From a virus: DNA of 43,915 bases. The stretch lies in the IMG/VR virus record IMGVR_UViG_3300010401_000481, positions 1-43,915 of that record; one strand, written 5' to 3'. Positions 37,854 through 43,687 of the stretch are shown here, piece after piece. Within the stretch, counting starts at the first letter, position 1; each line of letters starts with the position of its first letter. The position numbers and the translations under genes are program-made. Below the pieces are notes generated by a model, which did not search any database, was not told where the DNA came from, and was given only the letters and a program-made list of their open reading frames with translations.

Positions 37854-39824
37854 CTAGGTGGTTTGGTTTTGGTTCTCCCGCTGAGCAAGAAACTGCCTGG
37901 CCCAATCAGCTTCCTGCTCCAATCGTTTCCGCTGCCGCTCCGCGTCCACCGGTGGACGCGCGGGCGCGACCGGCTGGGGTGTGGAAGGACGCCCGTCAAT
38001 AATCACAGACCCCGCTCCCTCTCCCCCTTTCACCCCTTCCGCCTTTCGCGCCGCCTCGCGCCTGGCTGCAATTTCCTCCGGCACCTGCCGTGACGGCGCG
38101 TGCTTCACCAGCGTCGCGTAAGCCGTCATCACCGCGTTGCGCCATTGCTTGCGCACGTCATGCCCGGTCAAATCGCTGCCCAGGAAACTCCCCACGCGCT
38201 CTTGGTAAGGAGCCGCGCAGATAAAATCACCGGGCGCAAATTCTTGCCCGCCGACCCGGCATTTGGAGGCCGCGTGGATCTGCGCGGGTTGCTCGAAGTT
38301 CTCCCGGTCGTAATAAACGATCACTTCCTTGCCCTCGATGTCGGCAAACGCTTTCGGGTTGCAATACCACAGCGAGTAGCGGCGGCTGGCCGGGTCCGTC
38401 AATCGCACCCGCGCCCAGCCGTGCGTGATCGTCAGCGGCTTCCAGGACCGCGCATACAAATAGCGCTGGTCGTCGTTCAGGAGAAACAGCGGATGCTCCG
38501 ACCGCGCCTGCTCGAACTTCTGAATCGGGATGCCGTGAAACACCTCTCCCTCCATCGGCTCGTTGTTGATGTATTCGATGATGCGCCGAATCATCAGCAT
38601 GATTTCCGTCTGGCTCAGGAAATAGAGGCGCGGGTCCAGCTTGGTGCGCGGACGCGAGCACTGCTCGTAAAGCTTCTTCATCTTTTCGTAGGGCTGCCGC
38701 ATCTGGTCCCGACCCAGGCTGCCCCACAGCGTTCCCTCGAACGTCTGGTTGCGATTGAACCAGCCCTCGATGCTCTTGCTCTTGGGCAGGAACGAAGTCC
38801 ACGTCTGCAGGTTCTTCGGAAAGGAGTCCGCGTCCGCGCCCATCGTCTTCCGGTGCCACTCGGTGATGTTGGTGGGCATCTGGCGCAACGCCCCCACGCG
38901 CCGGGACAAAGTGATCTCCCCCTCCAGGTATTCCACCTCCTGGCCGGCTATCAGGTTCGCCTCCCAACTGCCCCGCTCCAACTGCCAGCCCAGCCTGGGC
39001 ACACCCACGGTGTCGAACGTGTGCCCGAACAGGCTCCAGATGTCATAAGCCCGGTAGCTCGATTTCTCGCGGGCAATCAGCGCCATTGAGACTATGGCCT
39101 GGCTGGCCACGTCGATCACCGGAAGGAACTGCCCCTGCAGCAGCTTCACCCCGAACGGATACTCCTCGCATTCCACCCACGGCACCCACCACGCCCAGAT
39201 GGGCGTCGTATCGTCGCTGGAGAAAATGTCTCCCGGCAAAATGTCGCAGCGCCGGGGCGTGTAGATGCCCTTCAGCGCCAGCGCTCGCGGTCCCTCATGC
39301 ACCAGCCGCAAGCCGGGAGTCTTGATCAGCGCGTCCCGGATCGACGGCGCTATTGCGTGCTTGCTGCACTTGTTCGGATTCAGGATTTCCCGCGCCAGGT
39401 GCTCGGGGCATTGGTCGCTCTGCGCGAACAGCCGCCACGCGGCCGTGGTGGACTTCGTGTCCAGGTTCAGGCCCGAGACCTGGTCGATGATCTCCTGGGT
39501 CAGCCCGAGCAGCTCCGCCTTCGTTTTGCGGCCGCACTTGTCCGTCTTGGGCAGCAGCCCGTCGAAACCCTTGGTGTCGAACGCCTTCAAATAACGCCAC
39601 AAGGAGGTGATGCTCTCGCCGGTTTTTTTAGATGCCTCCTTCTTGGAGAAACCCTGCGAAAGCAGGGACTTGTAGGTTGTCACCAGGTCCAGTCGGCGAT
39701 TTGCCTCCTTGTAGCGAAAATCATCACTCTCAAACGAATCTGTCGAGGTAGGGCTCGTCACTCCGTGCGAGCCGTCATTCGACTCCGCAATGGGGTTACT
39801 CATGCTCGCTTCGTCTTGGGTCAT
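37854..39824 (-). CDS. transposase (MuA-like DDE recombinase)
   Basis: About 656 residues. The N-terminus has an HTH-type DNA-binding domain (RYKEANRRLDLVTTYKSLL, FSKKEASKKTGESITSLWRY, FDGLLPKTDK). The RNase-H core has GDIFSSDDTTPIWAW (first acidic residue at about D204), LPVIDVASQAIVSMAL, GVPRLGWQLERGSWEAN (the second position, normally Asp, reads Glu, about E283) and KSIEGWFNRNQTFEG (third, about E353). A C-terminal beta-barrel follows (DPASRRYSLWYCNPKAFADI, EGKEVIVYYDRE). The chosen ATG (39822-39824) has the AACTATG context; ATGs at 39833 and 39803 are possible. It cuts and joins the phage ends into target DNA. Confidence 0.9.
   Translation of the reverse strand: MTQDEASMSNPIAESNDGSHGVTSPTSTDSFESDDFRYKEANRRLDLVTTYKSLLSQGFSKKEASKKTGESITSLWRYLKAFDTKGFDGLLPKTDKCGRKTKAELLGLTQEIIDQVSGLNLDTKSTTAAWRLFAQSDQCPEHLAREILNPNKCSKHAIAPSIRDALIKTPGLRLVHEGPRALALKGIYTPRRCDILPGDIFSSDDTTPIWAWWVPWVECEEYPFGVKLLQGQFLPVIDVASQAIVSMALIAREKSSYRAYDIWSLFGHTFDTVGVPRLGWQLERGSWEANLIAGQEVEYLEGEITLSRRVGALRQMPTNITEWHRKTMGADADSFPKNLQTWTSFLPKSKSIEGWFNRNQTFEGTLWGSLGRDQMRQPYEKMKKLYEQCSRPRTKLDPRLYFLSQTEIMLMIRRIIEYINNEPMEGEVFHGIPIQKFEQARSEHPLFLLNDDQRYLYARSWKPLTITHGWARVRLTDPASRRYSLWYCNPKAFADIEGKEVIVYYDRENFEQPAQIHAASKCRVGGQEFAPGDFICAAPYQERVGSFLGSDLTGHDVRKQWRNAVMTAYATLVKHAPSRQVPEEIAARREAARKAEGVKGGEGAGSVIIDGRPSTPQPVAPARPPVDAERQRKRLEQEADWARQFLAQRENQNQTT
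39528..39724 (-). repeat. transposase DNA-binding domain region, duplicated at 40457-40653
   Basis: About 197 bp at the 5' part of the transposase gene align without gaps to 40457-40653 with roughly 88% identity (23 mismatches counted by hand). The duplicated stretch encodes the HTH domain through LLPKTD. Confidence 0.85.
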
Positions 39825-39840
39825 AGTTTCCATCTTCGGT

Positions 39841-40041
39841 TTAAAACAGTTCGAGTTGTTCCTTCCCGCGCTTGCGGGCAAATTCACAAAGCCTCCGGAC
39901 CGCGCCGCGCCGCTCATAAACGTCATCGCTCCGCAGCCGCGATTTCGGCTCGGCTGGCGCGGCCTGCCAGCACATCACGCACAGAATCTTCCCTTCCCCC
40001 CTCGGCAGCCCGCACGGGCACAATGGCGCTTTCTTGCTCAT
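39841..40041 (-). CDS. small zinc-ribbon-like protein
   Basis: A 66-residue protein: KKAPLCPCGLPRGEGKILCVMCW with four cysteines in a CxC...CxxC arrangement, then a basic helix RSDDVYERRGAVRRLCEFARKRG. Likely zinc-binding and DNA- or RNA-binding. It lies directly upstream of the transposase gene in the early operon. Confidence 0.65.
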   Translation of the reverse strand: MSKKAPLCPCGLPRGEGKILCVMCWQAAPAEPKSRLRSDDVYERRGAVRRLCEFARKRGKEQLELF

Positions 40042-40044
40042 GGG

Positions 40045-40287
40045 TTAGTTCCTGTCCTGCGCGTTGGCGACGTTTTGAGCCATCACCGTATTAACCTCGT
40101 TGGTGACTTCCCTGAGCTTGGCTATCGCCTGCGGCTCGGGCAGCGCCGAGATGGCATCCATCTTTTGCAACGTGACGAAGGCGGCAGCAAAGAACGCCCG
40201 GTGCAGTTCCTTGCGTTGAATATCGGGAGCGCCGTCCGGAAACAGCGTGCGGAAGTAGAGATCCCAATCGTGTTGCATCGTGGTCAT
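40045..40287 (-). CDS. early helical protein of unknown function
   Basis: An 80-residue protein starting MTTMQHDWDLYFRTLFPDG at an ATGA overlap with a GGAGGA ribosome site. FFAAAFVTLQKM and a charged C-terminal helix (LREVTNEVNTVMAQNVANA) follow. It is not recognised. The strong ribosome site suggests real expression. Confidence 0.6.
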   Translation of the reverse strand: MTTMQHDWDLYFRTLFPDGAPDIQRKELHRAFFAAAFVTLQKMDAISALPEPQAIAKLREVTNEVNTVMAQNVANAQDRN

Positions 40288-40394
40288 CGTTTCTTCCTCC
40301 CTTTTAGGAATCCAACCCACCAGCCGATTAGGGCTCCGTTCAACCACACCTGGAATATCAGCCAAGCCAAATCCGCGTCAGTGATGGTGCTCAT
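40284..40394 (-). CDS. 36-residue membrane protein
   Basis: A short gene, MSTITDADLAWLIFQVWLNG followed by ALIGWWVGFLKGRKKR: one membrane helix and a strongly basic tail. It has ATGA overlaps on both sides, which places it firmly within the early operon. Confidence 0.6.
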   Translation of the reverse strand: MSTITDADLAWLIFQVWLNGALIGWWVGFLKGRKKR

Positions 40395-40669
40395 CGCCCT
40401 TGCCCTCCCAGCAGCGGCCGGACGTGCTTGTCGAATCCAGACGGCTGTGGCGTCACGCGTCCGCACCGATCCGTCTTGGGCAGCAGCCCGTCGAAACCAT
40501 GCGCGTCGAACGCATTCAAATAACGCGTCAAGGAAGTGGCGCTCTCGCCGATTTGTTTAGATGCCTCCTTCTTGGAGAAACCCTGCGAAAGCAGGGACTT
40601 GCAGATTGTCACCAGGTCCAGTCGGCGTTTGGCCTCCCTGTAGCGGAAATTATCTGTGGGCGTTTTCAC
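40391..40669 (-). CDS. stand-alone copy of the transposase HTH domain, candidate transposition regulator
   Basis: A 92-residue protein from a GTG at 40667-40669, preceded by AAGGGGGGGCAA. It consists almost only of the transposase N-terminal DNA-binding domain: FRYREAKRRLDLVTICKSLL, FSKKEASKQIGESATSLTRY and FDGLLPKTDRCGR. The transposase has nearly the same stretches, and the DNA is about 88% identical over 197 bp. It stops where the transposase continues with its catalytic part. In Mu the repressor and MuA share a related DNA-binding domain and compete at the operator/enhancer. This protein could occupy transposase sites and reduce or tune transposition (inference). Confidence 0.75.
   Translation of the reverse strand: MKTPTDNFRYREAKRRLDLVTICKSLLSQGFSKKEASKQIGESATSLTRYLNAFDAHGFDGLLPKTDRCGRVTPQPSGFDKHVRPLLGGQGR
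40457..40653 (-). repeat. duplicated copy of the transposase HTH region
   Basis: Second copy of the segment at 39528-39724, about 929 bp away in the same orientation. The direct orientation means that recombination between copies would delete the genes between them, including the zinc-ribbon gene and the transposase start. Confidence 0.85.
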
Positions 40670-40793
40670 TTGCCCCCCCTTCGCGTGCTCCAGATGCCGC
40701 TTTCCATTCGCAGGGGCAAACGCGGCCCTCTGAGCTTTGGGAAGTCGTGCGCAAGCCACTGCCAAAAATCAAACGCCTTGGCCCGTTTCCTAG

Positions 40794-40821
40794 TCCGCAA
40801 TCCGCAATCCGCAATCCGCAA
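40794..40821. repeat. four tandem TCCGCAA heptamers
   Basis: Exact TCCGCAA units at 40794-40800, 40801-40807, 40808-40814 and 40815-40821 lie in the 160-bp gap between the ParB-like gene and the stand-alone HTH gene. No other gene is seen in that gap. Confidence 0.95.
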
Positions 40822-40829
40822 TTTCATAC

Positions 40830-41738
40830 TCACTCCTCCCTCTTGTGTTGTTGTTTCTTCCGTGCCCGCAACGCCGACTCGATCTCATCGCACAGGTCCT
40901 GCGGCATCGCTGCAATGGCCCCGCAGATGACCGGCTTCAGTGTCGCCTTCTCGTCCGCGTCGAACTTGTGCCAGTAATCGAACCGCTTCGTCAGCGTGTC
41001 GAAGGCGTCGGAAAATAACTCGAGCTGCGCCGGGTTCCGCTTAGCCTTGCCCGAGGTGGAGAGCGACCCCGCAATCCCCGCGATGACCGCCCCCAGCCCG
41101 TAGGGCTTTTCCTCGCGCAAAATCAGCGGCTCGTAGAACTCCTTGAACGTCACCCCATGCACCGTGTTCCCGTCCTGGTCCGTCAGGTCCCGCTTCTTGT
41201 TGTGCTTGCCAAACTCCAGGTGGACCTTCTGGGCATCGAAGAAAATGCGGCGTGAAATACCGATGTGCTGGGCTTCGTCCTCGACTGATTTCCTCGATAG
41301 TGCAGCGCCTGCACTATCGAGAGATCCTTGGAAATGTCGCAGGTTTTGGAGCCGACGACGCCTGGACTCGTCAAAAACACGCGCCATCAGTGGATAGGTC
41401 AAATAAGCGAGCTGCGACTGTGTATAATGCCCCCGCTGAACCAGCCCGCTCACAATCACCCCATAGACATCCCCGGCCTCGCGCACGATGACGGGCACAA
41501 CGCCGAGCTGCAGGCGCTTCGCTGCCCGCCATCGCCGCCGCCCGTCCAGAATCCGGTTCTCGCCATCAATCAGCAGTGGCTGATCGATGCCCCTCTCGCG
41601 AATGTCTTCGACCAGCGCCTTGAATCGAACGTCGTCATTCCCCCACTCGTCCGGGATCAGTTTCTTGTCCGGGTGGACCGTCAAATCCGCGGTGAACCGA
41701 ATCTCAACCTGGTGCTCGCGCTCAAGTGTGTCGTTCAT
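40830..41738 (-). CDS. ParB-like nuclease/CTPase-fold protein of the early operon
   Basis: A 302-residue protein with a ParB-N-type domain: ALVEDIRERGIDQPLLID and GENRILDGRRRWRAAKRL (box II GRRRWRAA, about 66-73), then LGVVPVIVREAG. The middle (ILREEKPYGLGAVIAGIAGSL) and C-terminal helical part (DFDTLTKRFDYWHKF-like) are not assigned. ParB-like genes occur in several transposable phages near the transposase; their function there is not settled. A 13-bp perfect palindrome interrupts the gene at 41293-41321. It directly follows the small RHH gene, with 2 bp between them, and has the AATAACTATG start context. Confidence 0.82.
   Translation of the reverse strand: MNDTLEREHQVEIRFTADLTVHPDKKLIPDEWGNDDVRFKALVEDIRERGIDQPLLIDGENRILDGRRRWRAAKRLQLGVVPVIVREAGDVYGVIVSGLVQRGHYTQSQLAYLTYPLMARVFDESRRRRLQNLRHFQGSLDSAGAALSRKSVEDEAQHIGISRRIFFDAQKVHLEFGKHNKKRDLTDQDGNTVHGVTFKEFYEPLILREEKPYGLGAVIAGIAGSLSTSGKAKRNPAQLELFSDAFDTLTKRFDYWHKFDADEKATLKPVICGAIAAMPQDLCDEIESALRARKKQQHKREE
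41293..41321. repeat. 13-bp perfect palindrome inside the ParB-like gene
   Basis: CTCGATAGTGCAG (41293-41305) and CTGCACTATCGAG (41309-41321) form a perfect stem with a 3-base loop. It is translated in frame as part of SLDSAGAALSRKS. It could be a binding site (a parS-like element or an operator) or an mRNA hairpin. Confidence 0.9.
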
Positions 41739-41740
41739 AG

Positions 41741-41935
41741 TTATTTCGCAGTTGGCTCTACGTGTTCTCCTAAGGTGATTCGTCCTTCCTCCAGCGCGGG
41801 CAGTCCGTTGTTTATTGCCATACGCAGCGCGTCGCTTTTTGAAATACCGGCTGCCCGAGCGACCTGTTTTAGTTTTCTGTCCACTTCCGCCGGCAACCGA
41901 ACCGGGAGGACGTTTCCGAATCTTCTTAATCTCAT
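41741..41935 (-). CDS. small ribbon-helix-helix regulator, first gene of the early operon
   Basis: A 64-residue RHH protein: FGNVLPVRLPAEVDRKLKQV gives the DNA-contacting strand and first helix, GISKSDALRMAINNGL the second helix. It is paralogous to the divergent protein (VLPVRLPAEVDRKL versus VLPIRLETDVEERL). It starts about 10 bp from the -10 element of the leftward promoter, and would be the first protein made on induction, a Cro/Ner-like position. It probably binds the TTGCTATACA repeats upstream (inference). Confidence 0.82.
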   Translation of the reverse strand: MRLRRFGNVLPVRLPAEVDRKLKQVARAAGISKSDALRMAINNGLPALEEGRITLGEHVEPTAK

Positions 41936-41944
41936 GTGCTCAAC

Positions 41945-41973
41945 TGTGTAGCATTGCTATACAATCGAGTCAA
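41945..41973 (-). promoter_or_regulatory. early leftward promoter
   Basis: On the minus strand TTGACT (41973-41968) and TACACA (41950-41945) lie 17 bp apart, giving a good -35 and a moderate -10. The transcript would start near 41938, just upstream of the RHH ATG. The first TTGCTATACAA repeat (41954-41964) lies between the two boxes, so a bound protein would block the polymerase. Confidence 0.55.
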
Positions 41974-42007
41974 CACTTTTCTTGCTATACAATTCTTTTG
42001 CTATACA
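41945..42007. promoter_or_regulatory. operator repeats of the genetic switch
   Basis: TTGCTATACAA occurs at 41954-41964 and 41982-41992, and TTGCTATACA at 41998-42007, all in the same orientation, with start spacings of 28 and 16 bp. A degenerate inverted copy, TGTGTAGCAT, lies at 41945-41954 (8 of 10 matches). Short direct repeats between two divergent RHH genes are typical of RHH operators. In Mu the operator also serves as the transpositional enhancer; that may hold here. Confidence 0.75.
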
Positions 42008-42015
42008 CATGGTTT

Positions 42016-42462
42016 ATGCCGCTTGGCTCAGTATTGCCGATTCGCCTCGAAACAGACGTGGAGGAACGCCTTGATGGCGTTGCCCAACAAATTGGCACCA
42101 CTAAGTCTGCGATCATCCGCCTCCTTGCGAAAACCTTCGTTGACCAAGTCGTCAATGATCGTGGAAAGGTGACACTCCCTCCCAATTGGAAAGAGCTCCT
42201 GCCTGCTGCCGACGCAAGGTCCACAGGGGGCACGGCAAAGCCCACGCTGTTGGACAAACGGGGCTTCCCGTTCAATTCCAAAGTTGCCGCCGCCGCTGAA
42301 GGCGCCCAAGCTTCCGCCGTGGAGGAAGTCCTTCGTCCAGGTCAAGAATCGCGGCCTTCAGCAGCAACTGTTTCGACCAGCGATAATAAAGCCTCGCCAA
42401 AGCGCGGCACTGTGGGGCGTCAAAAGCCTCGGTCCAAACCTGTAACTTTGGCTCCAAAATAA
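42016..42462 (+). CDS. ribbon-helix-helix protein with basic tail, candidate lysogeny repressor
   Basis: A 148-residue protein, the only gene of its direction next to the early promoter. Residues 1-45 form an RHH domain (GSVLPIRLETDVEERLDGVA, GTTKSAIIRLLAKTFVDQVV) related to that of the divergent 64-residue protein. The rest is Ala/Ser/Lys/Arg-rich and probably disordered. It contains NWKELLPAADARSTGG and a basic end (RGTVGRQKPRSKPVTLAPK). The ATG is 8 bases after the third operator repeat with no Shine-Dalgarno, so the mRNA may be leaderless. By position it is the counterpart of the Mu c repressor. Confidence 0.7.
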   Translation: MPLGSVLPIRLETDVEERLDGVAQQIGTTKSAIIRLLAKTFVDQVVNDRGKVTLPPNWKELLPAADARSTGGTAKPTLLDKRGFPFNSKVAAAAEGAQASAVEEVLRPGQESRPSAATVSTSDNKASPKRGTVGRQKPRSKPVTLAPK

Positions 42463-42502
42463 TACGAACCCTTTTTTGCATGTTTACCTTTCTATTTTGG
42501 AG
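42452..42502 (+). terminator. hairpin at the end of the repressor-like gene
   Basis: CTCCAAAATA (42452-42461) pairs perfectly with TATTTTGGAG (42493-42502) over a 31-base loop that contains a run of six T. The first arm includes part of the stop codon. It may be a weak terminator or a binding site. The rest of 42463-42634 shows no gene on the plus strand; a consensus-like DnaA box at 42612-42620 is no more than expected by chance. Confidence 0.4.
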
Positions 42503-42634
42503 TGATCCATCACTCATTTTGCTCTGCATCTTACTAAAGTGGGTAGGACAAATACGGTCATACCCCGAAAGATTTTTTCCCTCAATTTCCTTCAAAACCG
42601 CTGCATGTGGTTGTGAATAACTCTGACCAGGCTT

Positions 42635-43186
42635 ATGCCCCTCATAAAATGTCCAGATTGCGGCAAAGAAGTAAGCATGGCGGCTGAAGCTTGCCCGAAC
42701 TGCGCTCGTCCGCTCTGTCCACCAAAGATTTCTGCTCCGCCGGTATTGCTGCAACCTATCTATCAACCGATCAGCGAAGTCCACGTTCAGCGCCGCAAAA
42801 AGGAAGTCGGTTGGGTGGGAGCAATCGTTGCAATCCTGATGGGATGCCTCGCTTACGTTGTTACGACTCAGCTTCAGGACCGCATAAAGCGTGCGGAAGA
42901 GGCTCAGGCTCAGCCCTTACCACCGCCAGCATTGAAGCTGCTCGAATGGGAATGGGAGACGGCTGATTCGTCCCGTCGCATCGTTGGTCTGGTCACCAAT
43001 AATTCCGATAAGGATTTTAGACATGTCGGGGTGACGTTCGGACTTTATGATGATGATGGTGCAAAGGTCGGCACCACTACCGATTGGATCGGTGGCCTGG
43101 CGAGCCACCAAGTCTGGAAATTCCGTGCAGAGGTTTTCCGCAGTGGGCCGCTCAAGGCATCGTTGGAAGAAATCACTAAATACTAA
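42635..43186 (+). CDS. zinc-ribbon / membrane / FxLYD protein (accessory)
   Basis: A 183-residue protein. Cys6, Cys9, Cys20 and Cys23 form an N-terminal zinc ribbon (KCPDCGKEVS, ACPNCARPL). One membrane helix lies at about 59-78 (GWVGAIVAILMGCLAYVVTT), and the C-terminal part has RIVGLVTNNSDKDFRHVGVTFGLYDDDG, the FxLYD beta-sandwich (motif at 135-139). It faces outward from the membrane. It is transcribed rightward, away from the lytic operons, so it may be expressed in the lysogen and protect it from other phages or alter the envelope (inference). Confidence 0.75.
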   Translation: MPLIKCPDCGKEVSMAAEACPNCARPLCPPKISAPPVLLQPIYQPISEVHVQRRKKEVGWVGAIVAILMGCLAYVVTTQLQDRIKRAEEAQAQPLPPPALKLLEWEWETADSSRRIVGLVTNNSDKDFRHVGVTFGLYDDDGAKVGTTTDWIGGLASHQVWKFRAEVFRSGPLKASLEEITKY

Positions 43187-43243
43187 AAAGGGTCTCTTCC
43201 CTTTGACAATGCGGCTTGGGAGGCGTAGAAGGGATTCGAAAGT

Positions 43244-43272
43244 GGGGCCGGCTGTTACAACCAGCCGGCCCC
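43244..43272 (+). terminator. 11-bp perfect hairpin
   Basis: GGGGCCGGCTG (43244-43254) pairs with CAGCCGGCCCC (43262-43272) over a TTACAAC loop. It lies 58 bp after the FxLYD gene. It has no T-run, so it may be a rho-independent terminator of low efficiency or a structured mRNA end. Confidence 0.5.
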
Positions 43273-43303
43273 TGACAAACAGACCATAACCCGGTAAAAG
43301 ACT

Positions 43304-43531
43304 ATGGCCCATTCATCGCCCGAAAACGTATCCTCCCATCCACCCTTTTCGCAATCCCAAACCCTCTTCCTGCCGTTCCCCGGCCAGGCGGGTGTATTGG
43401 TTCGGCAGCGGCGCGGCAAGCGCACTGCCAAGCCGCTGCAGTTCCCGAGCTCCGTCGCGGCGCTGGCCTGGTGCGAGAAACACCGCACCAACCTGGTCTA
43501 TTTCTTCGGTGTGGTGCCGTCCCTTAATTGA
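43304..43531 (+). CDS. small phage-end protein (uncertain)
   Basis: A 75-residue ORF. Its C-terminal half (VRQRRGKRTAKPLQFPSSVAAL followed by AWCEKHRTNLVYFFGV) looks like a folded small protein with a basic start. The start has the GACTATG context seen at several genes here, but no Shine-Dalgarno. It would be the gene closest to the c-end. No named family recognised. Confidence 0.45.
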   Translation: MAHSSPENVSSHPPFSQSQTLFLPFPGQAGVLVRQRRGKRTAKPLQFPSSVAALAWCEKHRTNLVYFFGVVPSLN

Positions 43532-43563
43532 CCAGGTCCCATACTGTGCAAACGATCAGTATC

Positions 43564-43687
43564 ACCCTTTCCAACCATTTCTCGGACCCCATTTGGGGGC
43601 TGTCTGAGAAAACCTTGAAAAGTCCTCCCCGAAGTCGTTGATTTTCAAACACCTTCGGGGTCTTTCGGGCTGTTTCAACCTTTCCTC
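43564..43687. repeat. c-end transposase-binding repeat cluster
   Basis: Four copies of a TTGAAAAGG-like core lie within 124 bp: inverted at 43564-43589 (21 of 26 match to the left end), direct at 43606-43622 (16 of 17 match), a short inverted TTTTCAA at 43642-43648, and inverted at 43673-43687 (13 of 15). A wide spread of sites is how L1-L3 are arranged at the left end of Mu. The candidate terminal CA is at 43676-43677. Hairpins CCCCGAAG/CTTCGGGG (43627-43634 and 43653-43660) and CCCC-ATTT-GGGG (43587-43598) lie between the sites. Confidence 0.6.

Noticed and set aside
41421-41434. TGTGTATAATGCC within the ParB-like gene as a further operator copy
   Set aside because: It matches the TTGCTATACA element at only part of the positions and lies within coding sequence.
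42612-42620. DnaA-box consensus TTATTCACA (minus strand) upstream of the FxLYD gene
   Set aside because: A single nonamer with one free position is expected about once in a sequence of this length on two strands.
42272-42784. Minus-strand open frame of 170 codons across the repressor-like gene end and the FxLYD gene start
   Set aside because: It overlaps two plausible plus-strand genes. It has no ribosome site and no recognisable domain.
183-43682. AAGGT / ACCTT next to the phage ends as a target-site duplication
   Set aside because: They are inverted complements, not direct repeats, so they cannot be a 5-bp duplication; they probably extend the terminal inverted repeat.
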